This document shows, piece after piece, positions 35,401 to 43,610 of a DNA stretch of 64,000 bases. Positions within the stretch are counted from its first letter, which is position 1. The number at the start of each line of letters is the position of its first letter. Source of the stretch: Liolophura sinensis (lineage: Eukaryota; Mollusca; Polyplacophora; Chitonida; Chitonidae). The notes under the pieces were generated by a model. That model ran no database searches, had not been told where the DNA came from, and saw only the letters and a list, made by a program, of their open reading frames with translations. The stretch is taken from positions 67,244,984-67,308,983 of the forward strand of contig NC_088300.1 in assembly GCF_032854445.1 (NCBI RefSeq), read 5' to 3'. Position numbers and translations under genes: made by a program.

Positions 35401-38400
35401 AAAAATTAATATTTTCCCTGCAATGAGTATACTGATTATAGATCTGAGAGCAATACTTCATAATGGATAATATGTGATCATATAAATTCAATCGTGTCCC
35501 TGTATTTAACTATGATGTCCTGTAGTGGTAGATCTTGATGCTGGCAGACATCTGACCAAACTCTGTGTTCTCTATGATGATAATAAAAGTAGTTTTTAAT
35601 TTAATACTGGTCGTTTTTGTTTGTCTTATGATTAATGTATTACGAATTATTCCAACAATTTGTGCACCTCGTGATTTTATATTATTTTTATGATTATCCT
35701 GGTTTGCAGTGGGCCTTATTAACCTAGAAAAGCCTGGACACTGAAAGAACATTAACTTTAAGTAAATCAGGGCTGATCCATTAGCAGATTACAGAACCAA
35801 CCTAAGCTACTGGGTACACTATAGATTCTAACAATCTCTTGGAGAATTATGTTTTCCAGCATGTCTAAAAATACTTGATGTATTTCTGTATATTTTCTGA
35901 CAGTTAAACTCAAACTGTCATTTTACGTTGATTTTAAGCTTGTATAACTGTATAACATCACAAGACGTACCAATCAGTCAGCATGATGATGAGATTCCCT
36001 GTGTGGGTTCATTAGTACACGATTAGTGCAAGTGCCAATGAGTGATACCCCCTCCTGGTATATGGTTGGAAAATTCAGCATTGCATGGTTGTGGACGTGA
36101 CACTTTATAGGTGTTCACATTTTTCAATGTCCGAGGATATAAAAAAATACTCATCACTACCTTGAAATGAAAGTTTCACACTTTGACTTAAGATAAAATA
36201 AGCTTCATGGACAATGCCTGAAGGCTATGACCAGCGCGTGACTAGTGATGTATTTATTTATTTAATTGGTGTTTTACGCAGCACTCAAGAATATTTCACT
36301 TATATGATGGCGGCCAGCATTATTTAATATGGGAGCAAACTGGGCAGAGCCCCTTGGGGAAACCCACGACCATCCGCAGGTTGCTGGAAGATCTTCCCAC
36401 GTACAGCCGGAGAGGAAGCCTGCATGAGCTGGACTTGAACTCACAGCGACCGCATTGGTGAGAGGCTTCTGGACCATTACGTTGCGCTAGCGCCATAGCC
36501 AACTGAGCCACCGAGGCCCCATGATGTACTGACCTATTGCTGGCACATTAATACACAACTCCCTGGACAGCTGTAGGTAGGTCTTCCCCAGGCTGTAGAC
36601 ATTCACTTGAAGTATGTCACTCAGGTCCAACAACATATCTGAACTCTGTTAAGAAAATGTACTGGGTTTTTTTTTCTCACCTACACATAGCTGACATGTC
36701 CCGAAAGATTGCATATTTATAATTCGTAATGGCCAGGAAATCCATGATGGCTGACAGCAACCATGCTGGAATGTGTAGAATGACAAAAGGTAAACCCAAA
36801 CTCCCAACTCTCTTTGCTGACATTGAGACACTGTCAGACTGTGTTAGTATGAACCTTATTGGTTGAAATTGGTGGATTGGTTGATTTTTAAAAAGATATC
36901 TTGTTGACAACAACATATCTGATGGCCAGGAAATCCAAGATGGCTGACAGTCGCCATGCTGGAATAAGCACGATGAAAATCAATCCCAATAGTCCTCAAA
37001 CTGGCCTCGAGATACTTGATTGGTTAAAACTGTTAAAGATATCTTGTTCACAATATCTGGTTTCACAGACAGACACATAGTATTCCATGTATACCTCCCA
37101 CTTTGAAAACGGCAAACAATAAATACTAGATGTGCACAGATGAACAAGGACATTTGTAACCACCACCCTAGTCACATGTGAAAGGATACGAGGTGTCCCT
37201 TCCGTTCGACACACCAGGTAAACGCAGGCAGCCACCACATGCATTGTCTTCCGCCCACGCGTCAACCTTTTGTTCACTGCCATTTTGAAAAAGTTGAAGG
37301 CTGTGTCTATACAATGCTGATTTAATCGCAATTGTGCACCCACATGCTGGATCTTCTTCTTTGCTGAAAAAATAGTAAAACAGCTTTTACGAAGCATCAC
37401 AGACGAGAATTTCACAAAAACTAGAAGTAGTGAGAGGAGCTGAGCTTGTGAACGTTTTTCCACCTGGAAGATCGGAATCCCAAATCAGAATCAGAAACCT
37501 TTCCTGTTCTAAACTGTTCAGGCCAAAGTGTACTTTACTGATCATTCCTGCCTTTCAGATGAATTTTGCTGGCAATGTAGTAATGTGCCCATGTATTACA
37601 GTACAAAAAAAGGAAGGTTAATGCAGCTCGGACCGAAGTAGCTATCGCATTGGAATAGATACCCCATGGACCTTCCTTGACTAAGAGACAAGTTCAGTGC
37701 AAGTTAAGTTTGAGTCAGGTTTAAATTAGCCAAATAATATACTATATTATTAAACCATATCTCTTCTTTTTTTTTTTTTTTTGTACAGTGAACATGTGAA
37801 CATTCTCACCATTCTGCAAGGTCACCGCTCTGGACTCGCGACTAAACCCTTGTTGAAATGAACTTCCTAATGTATGTGACTTTATTCCTGCAGGACACAA
37901 AGAGAACATTCATCATAAACGCCCCAAGTGTGGCGTTAAAACCCTAAGCATACATATATGAACACCCCACACATAAAAAGTATCAATATATTCTCATGAG
38001 AACACAAAAGACATCAAATACATTCAAAAAAGCAATTGAGTCTCTTGTACAATATAAATTGTATCCATGATATAACAGTAATGTTGCTAATGAGGTATAA
38101 ACCCATAACCATTCATTCCATTCATATCAAATTCTGCAAAAGTTCGCATAGAAATAAAATTTTCACCACCCCAAAATGCATTTCTACTTTTGTCAAATTT
38201 AGAGATTATCAGTATCCGTGTGGCAGATTATTTTTAAAGACAAAAAGAACAAATGAAGTATATGTCAGATGAAAGACCATTAAATATTGTTCAGAAATAT
38301 AGGCCTATAGAATTTTTCCAACCCAGTAAAATCATGATGCTTTAAAAACATTGGATTCTAAGGTGATCTGTTGAGATCCAGAAGGTACGGTTACCAATGA

Positions 38401-39564
38401 AGTATTATACATCTATGTTTTGGCTGGAAATAGTTCGTTTCAGGACTCATGTGGTGAATGCATTCATTCATGTAGCTCTTTATGTGTATGCATTTTGAAC
38501 GATAAAATCTAACAATCTGTGTGTGTTAAGTGGCAAATATCTTACGTGGCGTCACTCTTCCCAACATGGTCAGAAATGGCCACTGTAAAATCCAAATAGG
38601 CATTTTACTTGGTCGAAAATGGTTAAAGGTCTTTCATCTGACATTTACTTCATATTAGCGTTATCTTTGCTTTAATGTGCACTACACTTAGCTATGCATT
38701 GAAAACCAAAAAGGTTCTTCTGCAAGACCACTGGGACACATGTCACAATGTGACAAAAGTTTTATGTAAAATCCCTTAAAATCTTCTGGAAAAAGTTCTG
38801 GAGATATTGTTTTTATACAAGCCTGTAACACAACAAAACTTGCAAGACCCCCTAATAACCTATAAGAAATTGGCCAAGTTCTCCAATAATGAACACGGTT
38901 CTCCAAAATGCCTAAAAGTACACCTGGTATATAAAAAGTTTAAAATCTGGCTATAAAGACTTAAGAGATGAAGTTTAAACATTATGGACAGACAGACAAC
39001 CAGACAGCCAGTTCTACAGCATGACTGCTCTTATGCCAAATTTATGTGAAGTAATACTCTTGTGTGAGGAAAATTTTGATATTTCATCAGTCAGTAAACA
39101 AAAGCCTCTTGGGTTTGCAGCCTTGCCCAGATGTACACATTTTCTTGTCTACATATCATTTCAGCTACATGTATCAACCATCTAAGGAGACAAACTGAGA
39201 CCACTGACTGAGCTACCCACCATCTGAGGAGACAAACTGGCCAATGACTGAGCTACCCACCATCTGAGGAGACAAACTGGCCAATGATTGAGCTACCCAC
39301 CATCTGAGGAGACAAACTGGCCAATGATTGAGCTACCCACCATCTGAGGAGACAAACTGGCCAATGATTGAGCTACCCACCATCTGAGGAGACAAATTGG
39401 CCAATGACTGAGCTGCTTCCCCCTGCTGATTCTTGAAACTGGACCTCGGAGACAATGATCTGGTCCTCTAACACTGAGCCACACCCGGTACAGACAGCAT
39501 CCCCCCGGGCCTGGTCTATGTCAATTTCTGTGCAGCCACAATGTGAGCAGACACCTGACGACAT
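17469..39564 (-). CDS. BRF1: BRF1, TFIIIB 90-kDa subunit (TFIIB-related factor), 17 coding exons
   Basis: BRF1 bridges TFIIIC, TBP and RNA polymerase III at tRNA and 5S genes. Exons in coding order: 39564-39381, 37866-37810, 37363-37190, 36638-36534, 31579-31430, 29481-29388, 28036-27693, 27015-26895, 26554-26093, 24127-24072, 23244-23163, 22841-22783, 22041-21803, 21520-21481, 20669-20588, 19833-19708, 17518-17469. Phases agree at every junction and all introns are GT-AG. The product is 735 residues (human about 677). Order: zinc ribbon with Cys6, Cys9, Cys25, Cys28; two cyclin folds (exons 3-6; [32 protein letters not shown]); [18 protein letters not shown]; a TPTSQ-repeat insertion (exon 9); the [10 protein letters not shown] motif; TBP-binding homology block II (exons 12-13; [20 protein letters not shown]); an acidic Glu-rich C-terminus ending DIDDIE. 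Several donors are weak (GTATCC, GTCAGT, GTACGA). The family assignment is very firm; exon 8's 3' end rests on phase alone. Confidence 0.95.
18400..19680. repeat. degenerate ~122-bp tandem array in the last BRF1 intron
   Basis: Landmarks of the type AATGACAGGGAAAACCAAT..CAAG..GCTG recur near 18702, 18828, 18948, 19072, 19200, 19322, 19441 and 19560, a spacing of 119-128 bp. Copies differ by many substitutions, so the array is old. Confidence 0.7.
20700..21130. other. BRF1 intron, unidentified repeat-like sequence
   Basis: The end resembles other dispersed repeats (TTGTTGATTAAACGTCATAC) but I could not match it to a second full copy in this window. Confidence 0.35.
21132..21352. mobile_element. 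hairpin MITE, second family, copy 1 (BRF1 intron)
   Basis: Left end GATTCCACAAAGCCATTTCT then GACTTAAGTCAAAATTTGAAA. The right end is the inverted counterpart: TTTCAAATTTTGACTTAAGT, then AAAATGGCTTTGAGGAACTG. Internal sequence is AT-rich, with no frame. The same family occurs at 24416-24641. Confidence 0.75.
22188..22230 (-). repeat. SINE family 1 fragment followed by G-run
   Basis: CATAATGGTGGGAGGAAACC matches the SINE core. It is followed by CAGTGGGGGGTGGGGGGGGG, a strongly G-rich run. Confidence 0.6.
22325..22510 (+). repeat. possible tRNA-derived SINE, third family
   Basis: TTCAGTGGTTCAGTACCTGA and GATTGCAGATTCCAATCCTG sit about 30 bp apart, like an A box and B box. The end reads TTTGTATAAGTGAAAAATTG. 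Only one copy was recognised here. Confidence 0.35.
23440..23945. repeat. 32-bp minisatellite in BRF1 intron
   Basis: About 15 copies of GCCAATCTGAGGCAAAGTGC followed by AAGTGCCTGTAG. Several central copies are identical, implying recent homogenisation. Long open frames across it on the minus strand are by-products of the repeat. Confidence 0.95.
24416..24641. mobile_element. hairpin MITE, second family, copy 2 (BRF1 intron)
   Basis: Left end GGGGCTGATTCCAAAAAGCC ATTTCTGACT; right end AAGTCAGAAATGGCTTTGTA GCATCAGCCC, its inverted counterpart. Same architecture and size as 21132-21352 but diverged inside. Confidence 0.75.
24869..25111 (-). repeat. SINE family 1, nearly full length (BRF1 intron)
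   Basis: Tail TTTATTTATTTTATTTGGTT, then TACTCAAGAGTATTTCACTT, GATGGGAGGAAACTGGGC, CCACGTACGGCCCGAGAGG, and the tRNA-like head at the right end (CAACTGAGCCACGGAAACCC). Confidence 0.88.
25263..25301 (+). promoter_or_regulatory. octamer plus ZNF143/Staf-like site pair
   Basis: ATGCAAAT (25263-25270) is followed 15 bp later by TTCCCACAATGCAACG (25286-25301), a close match to the Staf/ZNF143 consensus. This pairing is known from distal elements of animal snRNA-type promoters. I could not identify an RNA gene nearby, so function is unproven. Confidence 0.35.
26295..26438 (-). repeat. coding 18-bp minisatellite in BRF1 exon 9
   Basis: Eight six-residue units of the type Q-[TA]-T-[PSH]-[TSL]-S. 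At DNA level the + strand reads GATGTGGGTGTGGTCTGT repeatedly. Human BRF1 has no such run as far as I recall; it lies in the poorly conserved linker between the cyclin folds and homology block II and should be disordered. Confidence 0.85.
27100..27380. repeat. 28-bp minisatellite in BRF1 intron
   Basis: About ten copies of AGAATCTGGAAACTTATGGT followed by CCATATGC, with variation at the CCATAT/CGATAT positions. Confidence 0.93.
27486..27718. repeat. 26-bp minisatellite built from the end of BRF1 exon 7 and its splice donor
   Basis: On the minus strand the unit is GTAAGCTCAAGGCTAAACTA + GCTCAG. The exon's last 24 bases form one unit, and about eight more follow in the intron. Most copies keep a donor-like CAG|GTAAGC or GTGAGC at the equivalent place. 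Confidence 0.9.
27693..28036 (-). CDS. BRF1: BRF1 exon 7, interrupted by a spurious N-gap
   Basis: Encodes [18 protein letters not shown], then [14 protein letters not shown] and KLKAKLAQ. 200 Ns (27747-27946) interrupt it. The 17 bp GCTGGAGGGTCAGCTTC lie on both sides of the Ns (27730-27746 and 27947-27963). Collapsing them gives 127 coding bases in the right phase with no missing residues. Confidence 0.9.
27747..27946. other. assembly gap (200 N)
   Basis: A round 200-N spacer, almost certainly a default scaffold gap. Flanks overlap by 17 bp, so true missing sequence is probably zero. Confidence 0.95.
28268..28772. repeat. 33-bp minisatellite in BRF1 intron with 66-bp higher order
   Basis: About 15 copies of ACATGGAGCAATTAGAAAAG + TGTGAAGCCTCAT. 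Variants CCTCAT and CCACAA tend to alternate, giving a 66-bp dimer pattern. Because 33 is a multiple of three, both strands have long open frames that are probably meaningless. Confidence 0.93.
29005..29190. repeat. ~31-bp minisatellite in BRF1 intron
   Basis: Six copies of TATAGTAGGCTTCATTTCAT + TAACTATCCAG with small length changes. Confidence 0.85.
29722..29875 (+). repeat. SINE family 1, 5'-truncated (BRF1 intron)
   Basis: From TGTGGGATGGTCTGCCAGCA through CCCATAATGCTGGCAGCC and GTGAAATATTTTCTTGAGC to the (AAAT)n tail at 29858-29875. Confidence 0.83.
30055..30440 (-). repeat. SINE-like family 2 copy with internal 38-bp tandem expansion
   Basis: Left part GGGGTTTAACACCACATTCA matches the family-2 end. 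From 30190 to 30385 there are five copies of ACACCAGACAAGACACCTTA + ACCAGTCACATTATACTG, corresponding to a single segment in the copy at 39738-40075. Confidence 0.7.
30441..31429. other. BRF1 intron, nothing recognised
   Basis: AT-rich sequence with no repeat or exon-like signal that I could support. Confidence 0.4.
31946..31982. promoter_or_regulatory. candidate BTBD6 promoter motifs (ZNF143-like and YY1-like)
   Basis: GCTGCATTGTGGGATA (31946-31961) is the reverse of a Staf/ZNF143-type CCCACAATGCA site. CAACATGGCGAA (31971-31982) resembles the YY1 core ATGGCG often found at transcript starts. They lie about 730 bp before the first BTBD6 coding exon, inside the BRF1 intron. Confidence 0.4.
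32297..32583 (+). repeat. full-length SINE family 1 with 12-bp target-site duplication
   Basis: Core 32309-32571: head GGGGCCTCCGTGGACAAGGT, B box GTGAGTTCAAGCCAAGC, body, and tail AATTAAATAAATAA. TAATGCAAGAGG occurs on both sides (32297-32308 and 32572-32583). The perfect duplication suggests a young insertion, just upstream of BTBD6's first coding exon. Confidence 0.93.
32732..34451 (+). CDS. BTBD6: BTB-BACK-PHR protein, BTBD6-like, nested in a BRF1 intron
   Basis: Coding exons are 32732-33147 and 33419-34451 (donor ACG|GTAAGA, acceptor CTGCAG|GTATCT; junction LLRYLYCDE). The product is 482 residues, the usual size. BTB domain is about 72-185 ([30 protein letters not shown]), BACK about 190-290 ([31 protein letters not shown]), PHR about 330-480 ([40 protein letters not shown]). 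Such proteins are CUL3 adaptors; vertebrate BTBD6 promotes neurogenesis by removing Plzf. I start at 32732 because TTTGCTGTTGTAG at 32697-32708 looks like an acceptor; an upstream in-frame ATG (32681) would lie in the intron. BTBD3 is the close alternative; location inside BRF1 favours BTBD6. Confidence 0.93.
34452..35610 (+). other. 3' untranslated region of the BTBD6-like gene
   Basis: From the stop (TAA at 34449-34451) to AATAAA at 35582-35587, followed by T/GT-rich sequence (CGTTTTTGTTTGTCTT), a good cleavage context. No coding frame is seen. Confidence 0.6.
35582..35587 (+). terminator. poly(A) signal of the BTBD6-like gene
   Basis: AATAAA with GT-rich sequence 20-40 bp downstream. Confidence 0.6.
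36250..36520 (-). repeat. full-length SINE family 1 lying 13 bp from a BRF1 splice donor
   Basis: Tail at 36250 (TTTATTTATTTAATTGGTG), complete core, and head ending CTGAGCCACCGAGGCCCC at 36520. TGATGTA flanks both ends. BRF1 exon 4 ends at 36534, so the insertion starts about 13 bp into the intron, in sense with BRF1. Confidence 0.9.
39179..39414. repeat. 40-bp minisatellite spanning the BRF1 exon 1 splice donor
   Basis: CATCTGAGGA starts at 39221, 39261, 39301, 39341 and 39381, exactly 40 bp apart, with a decayed copy before them. The last copy is exon 1 sequence; the others are intronic and each repeats the exon end plus a GTGGGT donor (minus strand). Confidence 0.95.
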
Positions 39565-39584
39565 TCTGGCTCAAGTGGTATTCA
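39381..39584 (-). CDS. BRF1: BRF1 first coding exon (zinc ribbon)
   Basis: Starts at ATG 39564 ([10 protein letters not shown]) and ends SSDG with donor ATG|GTGGGT. A TTTAACACAG acceptor ends just upstream of 39584, so a separate 5' non-coding exon is likely. Its last 34 bases are the first unit of a 40-bp tandem repeat that continues into the intron. Confidence 0.9.
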
Positions 39585-39737
39585 CTGTGTTAAACACAGC
39601 ACTGATATCTGTTCAGAAAAAAACAAGTATTGTACACAATACCATTGTACAAGTAATGCTAGTTGACTGACTGATTGATGTTTAATGTACCTTCACCATG
39701 TAGCTGACATGACTGAGAAACCTTCTGACTACAAAGA

Positions 39738-40075
39738 GTGAGTGAGTGAGAGCTTGGGGTTTAACGTCGTACTTAACAATTTTTAGTCACATGGTGACAA
39801 AGGCATCCTTAGAGTGCATATAATGTGCCCCCTTGTTGCAAGACAGATTTCCACCATTCTTTTATCTAGTGCTGCTTCACTGAGAAGCCTTACCCAAGGC
39901 AAGTAAGCTGTCTCGCCCGAGCCATTATACTGATGCGGGCCAACCAGTACTTGCACTTTCCGTTTCATGCTGAACGCCAAGCGAGGAAGTTACAACTTCC
40001 TCTTTTAAGGTATATTAGGTGTTACTGGACCCAGGATTGACCCTGGATCTACAGCTCCCAAAGATGCTCCACCAA
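39738..40075 (-). repeat. SINE-like family 2, nearly full length
   Basis: (GAGT)n tail at the left, then GGGGTTTAACGTCGTACTTA, and a B-box-like end on the minus strand (AGATCCAGGGTCAATCCTGG). Matches 11385-11766 inverted. It lies in the proposed 5' non-coding intron of BRF1. Confidence 0.75.
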
Positions 40076-40363
40076 CAAAAGCCACAAAGAAAGAGCAAGA
40101 GCTTGATTTCAACAAGCCCTTGTAGGGTAGATGTGATAGATGAAGTCACCATTCATGATGTGAGGGGACAGGAGTTTGGGTGACGTTGGCAAGAAAGAGC
40201 GCCCCCTTTCTCAAGTTATAGAAATAATTAGTGTCTCATTGGTTGAACTTTATGACATGTCAGCAATTTCAATTTTTGCAATGTGTGCGAGTTCGCTTAA
40301 CCTACTTTAAAACCTTTACTTTATGCAACATCACGAAAATAAAAAGGTATGCTTTTAAACCTT

Positions 40364-40591
40364 TACTTATTTATTTTTATGATAAGAATATTTCACTTAT
40401 ACGACAGCGACCAGAATTATTGTGGGAGGAAACCGAGTGGAGCCCACAACCATCCACAGGTTGCTGGAATACCTTCCCACATTCGACTGGAAAGGGAGGC
40501 CAGCATGAGCTGGACTTGAACTCACAGCCACCACATTGGTGAGAGGCTCCTAGTGCACTAGTGCGCTAACCAACTGAGCCACGGAGGACCC
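40364..40591 (-). repeat. SINE family 1, full length type
   Basis: Tail at left, AAGAATATTTCACTTATACG, GTGGGAGGAAACCGAGTGG, and head TAACCAACTGAGCCACGGAG at right. An imperfect target duplication (CTTTTAAACCTTTA / CTTTTTAAAACTTTA) flanks it. Confidence 0.88.
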
Positions 40592-41594
40592 TTTTTAAAA
40601 CTTTATGTGAGACACATAGTGCGTACATATACAATATGGCAGAAAATCTACTGTTATTTTACAGCAATGACTGCCTAGACTGGAGTAAACCAACTCCTTT
40701 CATCAGAAATCTGACAAACTCAAACACAACAAACGTACAGGCTGGTCCCAAAGCCAGACTAAAGATTTACAGTGCTGCCTCCCTGCACTGACTAAGTTTG
40801 GAGAAAATCTGTCAACAACATGTTTGTATAAATCATCTAAGAAAATAATTTCACTTTAAATCAAGTACCTGTTTCACTAAATGAATTTATCTTGAATAAA
40901 TCTTTAATAATAGTACAGTGAATTTGTGACACACACATATACACATGTAGAATTATCTGCACATACTGCTGGATATGATCGAGTGGATGGCATCTCTAGA
41001 GTAGACTATCAACTTTACACAGCACACTATTTTTGCATATATGACTTACTGTAGACAAGAAACCTCACAACAAACATTACTTACTTATACTTATATCAAC
41101 TGGACTTCTTCTAAGTATATTTTCTCATATAAATGGATAATGTGTATCAAGCCAGTATCGCAAGATTAACTGTTTCAAAAGGTGTTAAGGGAGATAACTT
41201 TGATACCTTGTTTCATATCATATGTTTGAATAGTGGTGACTGCCCCTATATGAATATAAAAGAAACTAGGCGTAAGAAGTACCATGAAACGTTTTAAATA
41301 AAATTATACAACATCAATGAATGAATAAATTCTAGTATGTTATATACTAACACAAACTCTGTAGTCAACTTTTACTGGGGAAGATCTAGATGAGGGTGGG
41401 TGAAGGGTGTAAACCACATCTTCAAGCAATGTACAACTGCAAGGTCAAAAAGAAATTAAGTATCTTCTGTTGTTGTTTAAATTTATCACTGTCATTGGGT
41501 GACAAAAAGGGAAAGACATAATTGCTATAGTAACACATTTCCCTCCATCTTCAACTCAATAAACATTTACACGTTACAAACCCTCCACCACGTC

Positions 41595-41715
41595 TCTCTG
41601 ACAAAATAGCTCAGACGGTAAAGCCGCTAGTACACCGACCCAAAGAAAACGTCCACGTACGCGGTTCAAGCCTGAGACATTCTCACCGAGAAACCCGCTC
41701 CATACCACTGGTACC
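41595..41715 (+). repeat. tRNA-derived SINE-like sequence
   Basis: AATAGCTCAGACGGTAAAGC (A-box-like) and GTACGCGGTTCAAGCCTGAG (B-box-like) are spaced as in a tRNA with an extended middle. It does not close into a cloverleaf, so I do not call a tRNA gene. Confidence 0.45.
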
Positions 41716-41835
41716 ACCTCAACACATCCCTACGTATTTTCATTGGAGACACGAGTGATCAGTTAATAACACATGTTGGAAGGCAAAAGTCACCAACATA
41801 ACATATTAAACGATAATCAGCTTTACTCGACTTAC

Positions 41836-42235
41836 TGCAAGCACGGTAACCCATAAAGTTAGAATCCGCAAAAATAACGAGTAGAGCAGTTTCCCGCCTC
41901 ACGTGGCCAAAGCACCCACGGAATATTTAGATAAGTAATATTACCATACGAGGAGAAGCTTCCCACGATGTGTTGCAAAGAGCAGGTCACACTTACCCTA
42001 GCACACGCCTGTGAAAATGATTTGGTTCGTGACTTTATCTGTTTATATTGAGCAACGTGCAATGTCGCTTTCGTCAGTCAAATCTGTACAGCGCAGGCGC
42101 AGTTGCCTGCGAAGTCGTCACTTCCGCGTAAGCAAGGTGATCGAACTACTGGGGAAGGTGTTGACAAAACTATACCACTTATGCGGAAATATTGTTATAA
42201 TCAAGTAATAGTGTCTTTGTAAGTATGAATCATTG
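41836..42235. promoter_or_regulatory. probable bidirectional promoter for BRF1 (-) and the Kelch gene (+)
   Basis: A small CpG-richer island stands out of AT-rich surroundings. AGCGCAGGCGCA (42090-42101) is NRF1-like and TCACTTCCGC (42118-42127) is ETS-like. Consensus donors point outward: TTGCA|GTAAGT on the minus strand (exon edge 41836) and CTTT|GTAAGT on the plus strand at 42219. These fit non-coding first exons of BRF1 and the Kelch gene. Inference from motifs only. Confidence 0.45.
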
Positions 42236-42239
42236 CATT

Positions 42240-43610
42240 ACCGACACTCACGGTAAATGGTTGCCTCCAAGTCCATTGTGCTTTAATGTAAATGTTTGAC
42301 ATACGGGCCATGTCGTTTACCCCCGACTGAAGAAATTCTAGGGCAACTACATCATAGTTTCAGACAGATATCCCCAACGATCTATATTTGGTATTTAAAT
42401 ATTGTAATTTTTTTTACGATATTCCACTTTAGGTTATGAGATAGAAATTCAGGAGTCGGTTATGACATTAGAATTGCGTTTCTTTGTTTTTCTTGACATT
42501 TTAACGCCAACAGACTGGTATCGGCTTATCTATATGTGCATATATACCTCAGATTATGTGGCAATGGCAGTCAACAAATGGGGAAAATGCCTTCATAGTT
42601 GATCGTATATACGCATCTATTTATTGGCCTGTAACAGATTAACCCTTGATGAACGGTTTTATTTTTACATTTTCACTATTAGATTACACATCTGTCATAT
42701 GGATATGTTAGAAAATAACAGCACTCAACTAGCCCATTGTGACGTGCTATACTAACTTGGTACGTATATGGTCCATATTCAAGACCTCATTTGCAGTTTT
42801 ACTTGCGCCAACATGCTTACTCGCTCACACACCGTGAAAACATTGTCAAAATAACATGGGAGTTAAAATGAAACCGAAACCAGGCTGTGCTGATGTTCAC
42901 AATTTATATATATGTTGTGCACATTGTTCCTTTGTCTTACATACAACAATTTCTGGTTATTATCAGCTGTACTTCTCTGAATATCGTTCATTGTTTGATC
43001 ATTTCCCTATACCCTCCCATGTTATCTTTCACCACAATGTCTGCTTGCCACTGTCTCGTACAAGTGAAATACCCCTATGTGCGCAGTCTCTTTGCAGTAT
43101 CTCATCCAGCAGGAAACTTTCACAAACCTTTATAACTTTAGTTAATCCTGTTGTTTGATATACACTCCACAAGCTATCCGCATTTAAAAAAACGTCAAAA
43201 CATGCATCAGTAAACCCTCCTTTAACAACAATCCAGCCGTTCAGAATTATGAATCAAGAAGTGCAACTGAGTGGGACATATGCCAGCCACCCAGAGCTCT
43301 ACTTACATGGGCCAGTAGAGCTTTGTTCAGTAATATTTGAGATCACACATTCAAGACCTCGGGTCACCTGGACGCTTCACTCACGCGAGGCAGCAACAAG
43401 CAGACAGATAACATGATAGGATATAGGGAATGAATAACATTGGCAATATTTAGAGAAGTATGGATGGTAATAACTAGAAAATATAGTATATGTATATGTA
43501 AGATAACGTCATTTGCTTGCGACCATGGCAAGCAGACGACGAGCGGAAAGATAACATGGGAGGGTGTGGGGAAATGAACAACAATTCTGAGAGCTATAGC
43601 TGGTAATAAA
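42240..43610. other. no gene recognised (probable first intron of the Kelch gene)
   Basis: AT-rich, with no motif-bearing open frame. Confidence 0.4.
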
